Notes under the pieces: model-generated
Database searches by the model: none
What the model saw: the letters and a program-made list of their open reading frames with translations, nothing else
Told to the model about the DNA's origin: nothing
Origin: Paraburkholderia humisilvae
GTDB lineage: Bacteria; Pseudomonadota; Gammaproteobacteria; Burkholderiales; Burkholderiaceae
Direction: 5' to 3'
NCBI RefSeq assembly: GCF_902859855.1
Contig: NZ_CADIKH010000007.1
Location: 124,001 to 188,000, forward strand
DNA: 64,000 nt
Made by a program: the position numbers and the translations under genes
Part shown: piece after piece, positions 35,165 through 44,969 of the stretch
How the letters are laid out: each line of letters opens with the position of its first letter
Position numbering within the stretch: the first letter of the stretch is position 1

Positions 35165-35611
35165 GTGCTGACCATTACCCGAAAACTCGAATTCGACGCG
35201 GGCCACCGCATTCCCGACCACCGCAGCCAGTGCCGCAATCTGCATGGGCATCGCTATGTGCTCGAGATCACGCTGCAGGGTGACGTGGTGGAAACGGAAG
35301 GCGCGCCCGATTGCGGCATGGTGATGGATTTCGCGGACGTGAAGTCGCTCGCGATGGAGCACCTTGTCGATCGGTGGGACCATGCGTTCATCGTCTATGA
35401 AGGCGACACCCAGGTGCGCCGTTTTCTCGATTCGATGCCCGGCCACAAGACGGTGGTGCTCGACCGCATTCCGACCGTAGAAAATCTCGCGGCGGTTGCG
35501 TTCGGCATTCTCGCCAACGTCTACGACGCGCATTACGGTGTGAATCTGCGGCTGCAGCGCGTGCGTTTGTACGAAACGCCGAATTGCTGGGCGGATTTTG
35601 TGCGCGAATAA
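35165..35611 (+). CDS. queD: 6-carboxy-5,6,7,8-tetrahydropterin synthase
   Basis: A 148-residue T-fold enzyme that converts dihydroneopterin triphosphate to 6-carboxytetrahydropterin, the substrate of QueE. Zinc-binding histidines appear in DAGHRIPDH and NLHGHRY, with the catalytic cysteine in QCRNLHGH. The start is GTG at 35165, five bases after the queE stop. The glutamate near the C-terminus (YETPNCWADF) is conserved in the family. An in-frame upstream start at 35096 lies inside queE and is not needed. Confidence 0.95.
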   Translation: MLTITRKLEFDAGHRIPDHRSQCRNLHGHRYVLEITLQGDVVETEGAPDCGMVMDFADVKSLAMEHLVDRWDHAFIVYEGDTQVRRFLDSMPGHKTVVLDRIPTVENLAAVAFGILANVYDAHYGVNLRLQRVRLYETPNCWADFVRE

Positions 35612-35687
35612 GGTGCGTTCGGTCGGTCGCCGTTAAAGGCGTTATTGTCACGGTATGATCGTTCCGATAACCACCCGGAGCGAGACC

Positions 35688-35837
35688 ATGCCGGCCAACA
35701 CGACACCCAACGCTGTGTCCGTCACAGTATTCACCACCGCGCAGCAGAACCCCAGCGGCGCGCGCCGCGCGTGCCGTACCGGCGCGCTTTCCGGGCCATT
35801 TTGCGGCGCAACGTGTGACGCGGAGGCGCGGCGATGA
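35688..35837 (+). CDS. Possible small protein upstream of the aldolase
   Basis: A 49-codon frame with a very good ribosome-binding site (GGAG at 35677-35680, seven bases before ATG 35688) and an ATGA overlap with the aldolase start, both features of real, coupled genes. The product starts MPANTTPNAVSVTVF and is cysteine-containing but resembles nothing I know. It may be a leader peptide for the aldolase, a remnant of a larger gene, or chance. Confidence 0.35.
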   Translation: MPANTTPNAVSVTVFTTAQQNPSGARRACRTGALSGPFCGATCDAEARR

Positions 35838-36616
35838 GCACGTTTACGAATCCGCTGAAGCTGCGTCTGAAGGATCCCGATCCGCTGTACGGGCTGTGGT
35901 TGTCATTGGGCAGCGCCAATGTCGCGGAGGCGCTTGCGCATGCCGGTTTCGACTGGCTGCTGATCGACATGGAGCATGCGCCGAACGATAGCGTCGACGT
36001 GACCGAGCAGCTGCGCGCGATTGCCGCCGCACACCTGCCGAGCGAGCCGGTCGTGCGCGTGCCGGTGGCCGAGCCCTGGGTCGTCAAGCGCGTACTGGAT
36101 GCGGGCGCACGCACCTTGATGTTCCCGAATATCGAATCCGCCGATGAAGCCGCTTACGCGGTGCGCCTCACGCAATACCCGGGCGCGGAAACGTCGGATG
36201 GACTGCGCGGCGTCGCCGGCGCGGTGCGTGCCGCCGCGTACGGAATGCGCCGCGATTATTTGCAGAACGCCAATGCGCAGATCGCGACGATTGCGCAGAT
36301 CGAGTCTGCGCGCGCGCTTGAGCAGGTCGAGCAGATTGCGGCGACGCCGGGCATCGATTGCCTGTTTGTCGGACCCGCGGACCTCGCGGCAAGCCTTGGG
36401 CACCTTGGAGATTCCAGACATCCGGACGTACAGCAAGCGATGGCACATATTGTGCAAGTTGCAAAGAACGCGCATATCGCTTCGGGAATCTTTGCGACGG
36501 ACGTCGTGAGTGCACGGCACTATCGCGACGCGGGTTTTCGCTTCATCTCGCTCGCTGCCGACGTGATGTGGCTGTTACGTATGACGCGGCAGTCGTTGCA
36601 GGAGGTCAGGTCATGA
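35834..36616 (+). CDS. HpcH/HpaI aldolase family protein
   Basis: A 260-residue metal-dependent class II aldolase of the HpcH/HpaI (2,4-dihydroxyhept-2-ene-1,7-dioate aldolase) family, which cleaves 4-hydroxy-2-oxo acids. Conserved segments include DWLLIDMEHAPND, VVRVPVAEP, MFPNIESADEA, AQIESARAL and the metal-site FVGPADLAASLG. Its true substrate is unknown. It overlaps by four bases (ATGA) both with the small frame upstream and with the Sel1 gene downstream, so all are translated from one message. Confidence 0.9.
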   Translation: MSTFTNPLKLRLKDPDPLYGLWLSLGSANVAEALAHAGFDWLLIDMEHAPNDSVDVTEQLRAIAAAHLPSEPVVRVPVAEPWVVKRVLDAGARTLMFPNIESADEAAYAVRLTQYPGAETSDGLRGVAGAVRAAAYGMRRDYLQNANAQIATIAQIESARALEQVEQIAATPGIDCLFVGPADLAASLGHLGDSRHPDVQQAMAHIVQVAKNAHIASGIFATDVVSARHYRDAGFRFISLAADVMWLLRMTRQSLQEVRS

Positions 36617-37347
36617 ATAAGATTTCGCGCCAGTGGGCGCACGCGGCGGCACGTACCGGCGCAGTGGTTGCGCTGAGCGTATCGGCGACGCTGATGGCAG
36701 CCAGTGCGTGGGCAGCCGACGCGCAGGCATTCAACCCAAGGCCAGCGGACGCCGAAACGCAGACTGCGGTCGCCGATTACAACGCCGGCAATCTGACCTC
36801 GGCGCTCGCGGAATTCCGCAAGGCCGCGCAGCGCGGCAACCGCCTCGCCGAGTTCAACTACGCGATGATGTTGCTGAACGGCGAGGGCGGCCCGGCGAAC
36901 GTCGATGAAGGGAAGAAATGGCTGCGCAAGGCTGCGGACGCAAACATGTCGCACGCGCAGTATGTGTACGGGAAGATGTATGACGACGGCGAGTTTGTGA
37001 GCCGCGATCCGGCGCAGGCGCATCAGTGGTTCCTGAAGGCCGCGAAGCAAGGGCATGTTCAGGCCGAACTCGCGCTTGCGAACCAGTTTCTCGACGGTCG
37101 CGGCACCACGCGCGATAACCAGCAGGCGTTCCTGTGGTACAAGAAGGCCGCCGAAGGCGGCGACATGACCGCGCAATATGTGACCGGCTCCTTCTATGAG
37201 CGCGGCGGCGACGGCGTCCCGCAGAACCTTAACGTCGCGCGCGCGTACTATGCGGCCGCGGCGGCGCAGGGCGACCCGGCTGCGCGACTCAAGTATGAGC
37301 AGTTGAGTGCGCAGTTGCGCGAGTCGCACGAGGCGAAGCCGCAATAG
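36613..37347 (+). CDS. Sel1-repeat (TPR-like) exported protein
   Basis: A 244-residue protein with a signal peptide (cleavage probably after ASAWA) and about four to five Sel1-like repeats, seen as recurring A-x2-G-x4-A-x2-Y/L-x2-M/L patterns ending in WLRKAAD, WFLKAAKQG, WYKKAAEGG and YYAAAAAQG. Sel1 repeats form a helical scaffold for protein binding; the partner is unknown. ATG 36613 overlaps the aldolase stop and has GGAGG upstream. The gene converges on rodA, with a hairpin terminator between them. Confidence 0.88.
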   Translation: MNKISRQWAHAAARTGAVVALSVSATLMAASAWAADAQAFNPRPADAETQTAVADYNAGNLTSALAEFRKAAQRGNRLAEFNYAMMLLNGEGGPANVDEGKKWLRKAADANMSHAQYVYGKMYDDGEFVSRDPAQAHQWFLKAAKQGHVQAELALANQFLDGRGTTRDNQQAFLWYKKAAEGGDMTAQYVTGSFYERGGDGVPQNLNVARAYYAAAAAQGDPAARLKYEQLSAQLRESHEAKPQ

Positions 37348-37428
37348 CCTTTCCTTTCCGGCGACGGCCGCCCGTGCACCTCATCCCGTGCGAACATGCG
37401 GGCCGCCTCAAAGCAAGTGCACAAAGCG

Positions 37429-37456
37429 AAAGAGAGACGCACACGCGTCTCTCTTT
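37429..37456. terminator. Bidirectional terminator between the Sel1 gene and rodA
   Basis: Arms AAAGAGAGACG and CGTCTCTCTTT (37429-37439, 37446-37456) surround a six-base loop; each arm ends in a short A or T run, so it could stop transcription from both sides. Confidence 0.65.
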
Positions 37457-37486
37457 GCGCTGTTCCCTGCCTGACTCGTCGCCTCG

Positions 37487-38635
37487 CTAGCTTTGCATCA
37501 ACCGCTTTTGCCGCGACACGCTCATGATCAGGCCGATTGCGACGCCGAGCGTCGTCAGCGCAGTGCCGCCATAGCTCATGAACGGCAGTGGCACGCCGAC
37601 CACCGGCAGAATCCCGCTCACCATCCCGATGTTGACGAATGCGTAGGTGAAGAATGCCATCGTCAGCGAGCCGGCCAGCAAACGTCCAAAGAGCGTCGCG
37701 CCGTTCGCCGCGATATAGAGCCCTCGCGCGATGAGCGCCATGTAGAGCGTGAGCAGCACGAGCCCGCCGGCGAGGCCGAATTCTTCGGCGAATACCGCGA
37801 AGATAAAGTCGGTGTGCTTCTCCGGAATGAACTCGAGGTGCGCCTGCGTTCCCTTCAGCCAGCCCTTGCCGAGCGGGCCGCCCGAGCCGATCGCAATGAC
37901 CGCCTGAATGGTGTGGAAGCCCTTGCCGAGCGGATCGGATGTCGGGTCGAGCAGTGTGCAGATCCGGTGTTTCTGATAGTCGTGCATCAGCGGCCACTGC
38001 ACTTCAGGCTGACAGATCTTGTCCTGAAACGTCGCGATCGACGCGACCGCGATCACGCCGGCGATCAGCACCGGCACGATCAGCTTGAAGCTCAAGCCGG
38101 CGAAGTAGATCACGAAGAGACCCGCGGCGAACACCAGCACCGCGGTGCCGAGATCCGGCTGCTTCGCGATCAGCGCGACGGGAATCGCGAGAATCACGAG
38201 CCCGACGAGGTAGTCGTACCAGCGCATGACCCCTTCACGCCGCTGGTAATACCACGCAAGCATCAGCGGTGTCGCGATCTTCAGAATCTCGGACGGCTGG
38301 ATCACGACGCCCACATTGATCCAGCGTTTCGCGCCCTTGCGCGTGAGCCCGAATAGCGCAACCGCAATCAGCAGCGCGACGCCGAATGTATAGGCGGGCA
38401 CCGCGAAGCGCATCAGCGTATTCGGTGGCACGTTCGCGAGAATCCACATCAGCACGAACGTCAGCATGATGTTGCGCAACTGGTCCTCGACACGTCCCGG
38501 CATATCGAGGCTCGCGCTATAGAGCGTGACGATGCCCACGCACAGCAACAGGAACACGATCAATGCGAGCGGCTTGTCGAAGCCCGCGAACATCCGTTTG
38601 ATGCGGTCGAGCCAGGCGCGCTTGTCGAATTGCAT
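37487..38635 (-). CDS. rodA: Rod-shape-determining peptidoglycan polymerase RodA
   Basis: A 382-residue SEDS-family inner-membrane glycosyltransferase that polymerises lipid II during cell elongation, together with PBP2 (mrdA). About ten membrane helices are visible, with the family segments AKQPDLGTA (including the essential Asp), GSGGPLGKGW, PEKHTDFIFA and PFMSYGGTA. ATG 38635 has AAGGAG seven bases upstream and starts 10 bases after the mrdA stop. A longer open frame to 38926 lies inside mrdA and is rejected. Last gene of the mre cluster. Confidence 0.96.
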   Translation of the reverse strand: MQFDKRAWLDRIKRMFAGFDKPLALIVFLLLCVGIVTLYSASLDMPGRVEDQLRNIMLTFVLMWILANVPPNTLMRFAVPAYTFGVALLIAVALFGLTRKGAKRWINVGVVIQPSEILKIATPLMLAWYYQRREGVMRWYDYLVGLVILAIPVALIAKQPDLGTAVLVFAAGLFVIYFAGLSFKLIVPVLIAGVIAVASIATFQDKICQPEVQWPLMHDYQKHRICTLLDPTSDPLGKGFHTIQAVIAIGSGGPLGKGWLKGTQAHLEFIPEKHTDFIFAVFAEEFGLAGGLVLLTLYMALIARGLYIAANGATLFGRLLAGSLTMAFFTYAFVNIGMVSGILPVVGVPLPFMSYGGTALTTLGVAIGLIMSVSRQKRLMQS

Positions 38636-38645
38636 GCCTTTCTCC

Positions 38646-41099
38646 TTATTCGTCGATGCCGCCGGTGGCGGGCGCGGCAGGCGGCGCGGGTTGCGCGCTC
38701 TCGTCGCGCTGCGGAATCGCGGCGGTGGGGGCGGCGTCGCTGGCCGGACGCCGCGGGTGCGGTCCGGACGGCCGGGGTTGCGTTTTGACCGGCGTGGAGG
38801 CACCCAGCTCGGCCGCCGCGGATGATGCGTTGGCTTGATCCGCGCTCGCCGGCGTGGCGCGGCGGCGTGCGCCGACGGCGGAAGCCGCGGCTCCAGCCCA
38901 GGCGCCCGAGGCGGCAGCAGCGCCACGCACGCCCGACGCGCCCGCAGGCGCTGACGCCGGTGTCGCCGGTGTCACGGCCGAGGCGGCGTCCACTGCGGCA
39001 TCCACACCTGATGCCGATAGCGGCGCAGCCCGCCGTGCGGCGCCGGGCGGCGGCGGCAACGGCGTATAGCCGGCTGCGACGTTCACCGGCTGCGCGGTCG
39101 CGGCTTCCTGTGCGACCGGCGCTGGCGCAGTGCTGATCACCGGCGCTGATGCATCCTCGGTGGCGGATGCCGCGGCGCTGACCGCTGCCTGTTCGACGCC
39201 GGGCTTCAAGCGGTCGATCAGATAGTAGTCGATCACGCGCCGCGCGATCGGGCCCGCGGCCTGTGCGCCCCAGCCGCCATTTTCGACGACCAGCGCGACG
39301 GCGATCTTCGGGTCGTCGGCTGGCGCGAACGCGATGAACAGCGCATGATCGCGCAGATGCTCGGCGAGTGCATGTCCATGGTACTTCTGGCCCTGCAGCG
39401 AAAACACCTGCGCGGTGCCGGTCTTGCCCGCGACCACAAACGGCTCGTTACGGAATACCTGATACGCGGTGCCCGACGGGTTCGTCGTGACGTTTTCCAT
39501 CCCGCGCTTGACCACGTCGATGTCCGCCTGCGACACGTTGGTGCGACCTTCGTCGCTTGGCACGGTGAGGCGCGTCTGGTGTGTGATCGGGTTCTCGATT
39601 TCCTTCACAAGGTGCGGCTTCATCAACACGCCGTTGTTGGCGAGCGTCGCGGTCGCGTGCGCGAGCTGCAGGATCGTGAACGAGTTATAGCCCTGGCCGA
39701 TGCCCAGGCTGATCGTCTCGCCTTCGTACCATTTCTGCTGCTCGGGCCTGCGATACGCCTTGCGTTTCCATTCGGTCGACGGCAGGATGCCCCGGGCCTC
39801 GCCGGCGATATCGATGCCGGTTATCTGGCCGAAGCCCCACGGCTTCATGAAGTTCGCGATCGCATTGACGCCGAGATCGTGCGCGAGCATGTAGAAGTAG
39901 GTGTCGTTCGACACCATGATCGCGCGGTTCATGTCGATCCAGCCCTGACCCTGCGGCACGTCGTTGCGGAACGTGTGACCGCCGAACGTATACGAGCCGG
40001 GGTCCTGAAAGCCCCATTGCGGCGTACGTTTGTGCAGCGTCAGCGCGGCAAGCGCCATAAACGGCTTGTATGTCGAGCCCGGCGGATAGGTGCCGTGCAG
40101 CGGCCGGTTCAGCAGCGGGTGATCGGGCGAGTTGTTGAGCTCGTCCCACGTCGGCTGGTCGATGCCGTCGACGAACGCATTCGGATCGAAGCTCGGTGCG
40201 GACACGAACGCGAGCACGTCGCCGGTCGACGGTTCGATTGCAACCAGCGCACCGCGCTTGCCCGCGAAGGCCTGCTCCGCAACCTGCTGCAAGCCGATAT
40301 CGATCGACAACACGAGGTTGTTGCCGGGCGTCGCCTGGGTGCGCGACAACGTGCGCACCGGCCGCCCGCCGGCCGTCACTTCGACTTCCTCGAAACCGGT
40401 CAGGCCATGCAGTTCGGTTTCGTAGCTCTGTTCGACGCCGATCTTGCCGATGTAGTCGGTGCCCTTGTAGTTATTCGCATCCAGACGCGGATCGTAGTGA
40501 TCGGGGTCGCTGTCGTTCTGGTCGCTGATATCGTCGATTTGTTCCTGGTCGCGCTGCGAAATCCGGCCGATATAGCCGATCACGTGCGCGGCGGTCGGCC
40601 CGAGCGGATACTGGCGAAACAGCCGCGCACGCACTTCGACGCCCGGAAAGCGGAAGCGCTGCGCGGTGAAGCGCGCGACTTCATCGTCAGTGAGCCGCGT
40701 GCGGATCGGCAGACTCTCGAAGTTCTTCGAGTCTTCCTGCAGCTTCTTGAAGCGGCGCCGGTCGCGCGCGTCGATGGTGATGACCGTCGAGAGCTTGTCG
40801 ATCACGTTTTCCAGCGTGTCGTTCAGCTTCGACGGCGTGATTTCGAGCGTGTACGCCGAGTAGTTTTTCGCGAGCACCACGCCGTTGCGATCGGTGATGA
40901 TGCCGCGGTTCGGGACGATCGGTGCGACCGAGATGCGGTTCTCGTCCGCCTGCAGCGAATACTTGCTGTAGTGCCACACCTGCAGGAACAGGAAGCGGAA
41001 CGCGATCAGCCCGAAGCACACGAACACGAACAGCCCCGCGGCGGCGACGCGCAAACGGAACTTGTTGAGTTGCTGCTGGGTGTCTTTGAATTCGGTCAT
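38646..41099 (-). CDS. mrdA: Penicillin-binding protein 2
   Basis: An 817-residue transpeptidase of the elongasome. One N-terminal membrane helix is followed by the PBP dimerisation domain and the transpeptidase domain with nucleophile S342 in STYKP, an S-x-N region (SNDTYFY) and K559-T-G. The enzyme should end near residue 640; the remaining about 175 residues are an alanine/proline-rich tail of low complexity, far beyond the E. coli protein (633 residues). The tail would be periplasmic. It is followed by rodA after 10 bases and preceded by mreD after 85 bases. Confidence 0.95.
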   Translation of the reverse strand: MTEFKDTQQQLNKFRLRVAAAGLFVFVCFGLIAFRFLFLQVWHYSKYSLQADENRISVAPIVPNRGIITDRNGVVLAKNYSAYTLEITPSKLNDTLENVIDKLSTVITIDARDRRRFKKLQEDSKNFESLPIRTRLTDDEVARFTAQRFRFPGVEVRARLFRQYPLGPTAAHVIGYIGRISQRDQEQIDDISDQNDSDPDHYDPRLDANNYKGTDYIGKIGVEQSYETELHGLTGFEEVEVTAGGRPVRTLSRTQATPGNNLVLSIDIGLQQVAEQAFAGKRGALVAIEPSTGDVLAFVSAPSFDPNAFVDGIDQPTWDELNNSPDHPLLNRPLHGTYPPGSTYKPFMALAALTLHKRTPQWGFQDPGSYTFGGHTFRNDVPQGQGWIDMNRAIMVSNDTYFYMLAHDLGVNAIANFMKPWGFGQITGIDIAGEARGILPSTEWKRKAYRRPEQQKWYEGETISLGIGQGYNSFTILQLAHATATLANNGVLMKPHLVKEIENPITHQTRLTVPSDEGRTNVSQADIDVVKRGMENVTTNPSGTAYQVFRNEPFVVAGKTGTAQVFSLQGQKYHGHALAEHLRDHALFIAFAPADDPKIAVALVVENGGWGAQAAGPIARRVIDYYLIDRLKPGVEQAAVSAAASATEDASAPVISTAPAPVAQEAATAQPVNVAAGYTPLPPPPGAARRAAPLSASGVDAAVDAASAVTPATPASAPAGASGVRGAAAASGAWAGAAASAVGARRRATPASADQANASSAAAELGASTPVKTQPRPSGPHPRRPASDAAPTAAIPQRDESAQPAPPAAPATGGIDE

Positions 41100-41184
41100 G
41101 CGGTTTCGCGTCGGCCCCGCGATCGGGTTCTGTTGGGTCCGGGTTGGGTTACCAGGTCCGTGAGTCCACGAGGGGGCCGCAACA

Positions 41185-41697
41185 TCAGATGGGCCGGGTG
41201 TCGTCCGGATCGGCCGGACGGCGCTGCGGCATCAACAGCAGCACGCTCGCAAGCGGCCACAGCGCGGCTTCGACGAAACCGTCGATCAGATAGCTCCAGC
41301 CAGGGAAGGCCGCGCCGGTCAGCAGCCGGATCACGAACGGCACGACCTGCGCGATGACCAGCAGCGGCATCACCGCGAAGATCTGCACGGGCAGCGTCAT
41401 CCACAGCACGCGGCGGTGGATCGTGATCGCGCCGTATGACAGCAGCGTATAGGCCAGCGCATGCTCGCCGAGCAGACTCGCATTGTGCACGTCCATCAAC
41501 AGGCCAAGCATGAACGCGATACCCATGCCGACCTTGCGCGGCTGGTGCACATTCCAGAACAGCAACACCAGCGCGACGAAGTCCGGCACGCCGGCCAGAC
41601 GCCCCCACGGCATCATGTTCAACAGGAACGCGGCGGCAAGGCTAAACGCAATGAAGTACGGATTGACCGGCTGCAGAATGTATTGCGGACGGTTCAC
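41185..41697 (-). CDS. mreD: Rod-shape-determining protein MreD
   Basis: A 170-residue inner-membrane protein with about five hydrophobic helices (NPYFIAFSLAAAFLLNMMPWG at the start is typical of beta-proteobacterial MreD). It links MreC to the elongasome. Its ATG overlaps the mreC stop in an ATGA tetranucleotide (41694-41697), so MreC and MreD are translationally coupled. Confidence 0.92.
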   Translation of the reverse strand: MNRPQYILQPVNPYFIAFSLAAAFLLNMMPWGRLAGVPDFVALVLLFWNVHQPRKVGMGIAFMLGLLMDVHNASLLGEHALAYTLLSYGAITIHRRVLWMTLPVQIFAVMPLLVIAQVVPFVIRLLTGAAFPGWSYLIDGFVEAALWPLASVLLLMPQRRPADPDDTRPI

Positions 41698-42821
41698 TGT
41701 TGAGTCCCCTGAGCCGCCGGTTGCGGCTTTGCGGTCGGCTTGATCGCTGGTTTTGTCGCCGGCCTGGTCGTGGCTTCAGCCGCCGGCTTCTTTTCGGCCG
41801 GTTTCTTTTCGGGCGACGCCTGCTTCGCGACCGCTGCGCTGGAGGGTGTCGCCGGTGCGGCGGCACCGGATGCGGCGGCGGGCCTGTCGTCCGCTTTGGT
41901 GGCTTTCTCGGTCGTCTTTGCGCTCTTCTTCCTCGCGTCTTTCGCCGCGCTGGCCGGATCGGGCTCGTCGGCGGGCCGCGGCGGCACCTCGTTCAGATAG
42001 TGCAGCACCAGAAGCTGGCGCTCGCCCCGTACCTGAGCGATCGGCAGGCAGACCACGCGCGCGAACGCGGTATCGGCCTGCTTGTCGACGCGCGCCACCT
42101 TCGCGACCGGTAGCCCCGGCGGATAGACGCCGTCGAGCCCGCTCGTCACGAGCTCGTCGCCGGCCATCACATCGGCGCTGATCGGCACGAAGCGCAAGTC
42201 GAGCGAATCGCCCTTCGGCGTACCGTAGATCACGCTGCGCAGACCGGTTCGGACGATCTGGACCGGCACCGCCTGATCCTTGTCGGTGAGCAGCGTGACC
42301 TCGGCCTGCATCGGGAAGACGCGCGTGACCTGGCCGATCACGCCGTCTTCGTTGACGACCGGCGACCCGTCCTGGATACCTTGCTGCGAGCCACGCCCGA
42401 TCACGACCTTTTGCGTGAACGGATCGCGCGTGTCGTACTGGATTTCGGCGGGCGTCGATTGAATGGGCGAGCGTTGCGATAGCTGCAGCAGTGCGCGCAG
42501 GTGCGCATTCTCCGCGCCGAGTTGCGCGGCTTCGTTCGCCTGCTGCGAAAGCCGCAAGTTGCGCGCGTGCAGTTGGGCGTTCTCGTTGCGCAGCGTCGCG
42601 CTGGTGACAGCGAGATCGGCAGCGCCCATAAACATGTCGCGCGGCACAAGGGCTGCGCGTTGCAGCGGATAGAGCCCGGCGCCGAGGACGCCGCGAACGA
42701 TTTCAAGCGTCCTGAAGCGCGCATCGGAAATCAGCAGGGCCAGCGCGAGCACGACGAAGAAGATCAGCCGTGCAAGTGCCGACGGGCCTTGCTTGAACAG
42801 GGGCGGCGGACTGTATTCCAT
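41694..42821 (-). CDS. mreC: Rod-shape-determining protein MreC
   Basis: A 375-residue bitopic membrane protein that activates PBP2/RodA from the periplasm. One membrane helix (about residues 17-35), a coiled coil (about 70-105) and the beta domain with IGRGSQQGI, NEDGVIGQV and TSGLDGVYPPG are present. From about residue 280 on there is a Lys/Ala/Pro-rich tail of some 90 residues not needed for the fold, a feature shared with the other periplasmic proteins of this window. It is separated from mreB by 334 bases containing a long hairpin. Confidence 0.94.
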   Translation of the reverse strand: MEYSPPPLFKQGPSALARLIFFVVLALALLISDARFRTLEIVRGVLGAGLYPLQRAALVPRDMFMGAADLAVTSATLRNENAQLHARNLRLSQQANEAAQLGAENAHLRALLQLSQRSPIQSTPAEIQYDTRDPFTQKVVIGRGSQQGIQDGSPVVNEDGVIGQVTRVFPMQAEVTLLTDKDQAVPVQIVRTGLRSVIYGTPKGDSLDLRFVPISADVMAGDELVTSGLDGVYPPGLPVAKVARVDKQADTAFARVVCLPIAQVRGERQLLVLHYLNEVPPRPADEPDPASAAKDARKKSAKTTEKATKADDRPAAASGAAAPATPSSAAVAKQASPEKKPAEKKPAAEATTRPATKPAIKPTAKPQPAAQGTQQ

Positions 42822-43155
42822 GGTCGGCGCCGTGGGCGTGAGCGGTTAGATGAGACGCTGACGCGCGAAGTGGCGCGCGTTGCTACGGGAAAACGGGCGA
42901 CGGACGCTTTGCCGGCTCGCGATGCTGCGGCTCGCGACAGCGTGGTTCGCGAGCCGGCCGCTAGCGGTCGTGCCGCCAGCGATCGGGCATCCAGCCACCG
43001 TGCGATGGGCGCGGCGATCAATCCGCGGGCAAGTCATTGCGCAACAAGCCGAAGCACAACGAGCGAGGCCCGCGCACGTCAACTGGCGCGCCCAGCACGC
43101 AGCGGCTGGTGAGGCCAGCCGTACGATCCGCGCCGCTGACATGAAATTGACCCGC
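42822..43155. other. mreB-mreC intergenic region with a long stem-loop
   Basis: Over 330 bases without a gene inside an otherwise tight cluster. Perfect 12-base arms GCCGGCTCGCGA (42911-42922) and its complement (42947-42958) enclose 24 bases that hold another copy of GGCTCGCGA. In the transcript this would be a stable hairpin that could lower expression of mreC and later genes compared with mreB, or mark an RNA processing site. No T run follows, so it is not a simple terminator. Confidence 0.6.
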
Positions 43156-44199
<1,044 letters not shown>

Positions 44200-44647
44200 T
44201 CAAAATCCTGTCTCGCTTGGGGCCGGCCTCGCGTCGTACGCGCAGTGCGGCAGCGGAAAAATTAACAGCTTCAGAGTCTGGGCGACACAATCGGGCCTCA
44301 CGTTGACGCCCGATAGACACGGACGTACGGAAACCACCTGAAAACGCGCGGAAAACCTGAAGCTGCTGGGGTATCTACCGGAAACGGATTGCAAGGCCGC
44401 TCTATTGTGCGCGACGTGCGCTACGACGCTTCGCCGCGAGCGTGCCCAGAAAGGCCTTGGTAAGTCGGTCCGGGTTTGGGTCGAACGCGTAATGATACCT
44501 TATAATTTTGCTGTATTTGAAGGAAACGAGCGGCACTTTTTGCTGCTGCGCGCCCCTTTTTCGAGGGGCCGCTCCCATGACTTAACCTGCTGTCGCAGCA
44601 TCGTTTTTCCTCGTTGCGGCAGTGCGCGTCCATTTCCGGTGAAACGC
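44200..44647. other. Divergent control region between mreB and gatC
   Basis: About 450 bases with no gene. It holds a perfect TATAAT at 44501-44506 facing gatC and a CCCC/GGGG stem around 44554-44571. mreB promoter elements could not be fixed. Confidence 0.6.
44501..44506 (+). promoter_or_regulatory. -10 box of the gatCAB promoter
   Basis: TATAAT in a local AT-rich patch, 142 bases upstream of gatC. The best -35 candidate TTTGGG (44475-44480) is 20 bases away, too far to be convincing. Confidence 0.45.
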
Positions 44648-44947
44648 ATGGCTTTGACCCTGACCGATGTGAAACGCATCGCCCATCTTGCACGGCTCGA
44701 ATTACCCGACGCCGATGCCGAACATACGCTCGCGCAACTCAATGAATTTTTTGGTCTCGTCGAGCAGATGCAGGCAGTCGACACCACGGGCATCGCACCG
44801 CTCGCGCACCCGATCGAGCAGATCGAAGACGTCGCGTTGCGTTTGCGCGCAGACGCGGTGACGGAAACGGTGCGCCGCGAAGACTTCCAGCGTCCCGCGC
44901 CGGCGGTGCAGGACGGCCTGTATCTGGTGCCGAAAGTTATCGAGTAA
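44648..44947 (+). CDS. gatC: Asp/Glu-tRNA amidotransferase subunit C
   Basis: A 99-residue small subunit of the GatCAB complex that converts Glu-tRNA(Gln) or Asp-tRNA(Asn) to the amidated forms. It shows the family start [17 protein letters not shown] and the C-terminal [18 protein letters not shown], which wraps between GatA and GatB. ATG 44648 follows GGTGA. gatA begins 22 bases later, so the three genes form an operon. Confidence 0.95.
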   Translation: MALTLTDVKRIAHLARLELPDADAEHTLAQLNEFFGLVEQMQAVDTTGIAPLAHPIEQIEDVALRLRADAVTETVRREDFQRPAPAVQDGLYLVPKVIE

Positions 44948-44969
44948 TTGTCCGTACAGGAACCCCGCA

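Noticed and set aside
37487..38926. A longer RodA with a 97-residue arginine/proline-rich N-terminus
   Set aside because: The extension lies inside the mrdA coding sequence, whereas ATG 38635 has a perfect AAGGAG site and the family N-terminus.
39345..41357. A 670-codon frame antisense to mrdA
   Set aside because: Its composition (Arg, His, Val, Asp) is typical of the opposite strand of GC-rich coding DNA, and mrdA has all catalytic motifs.
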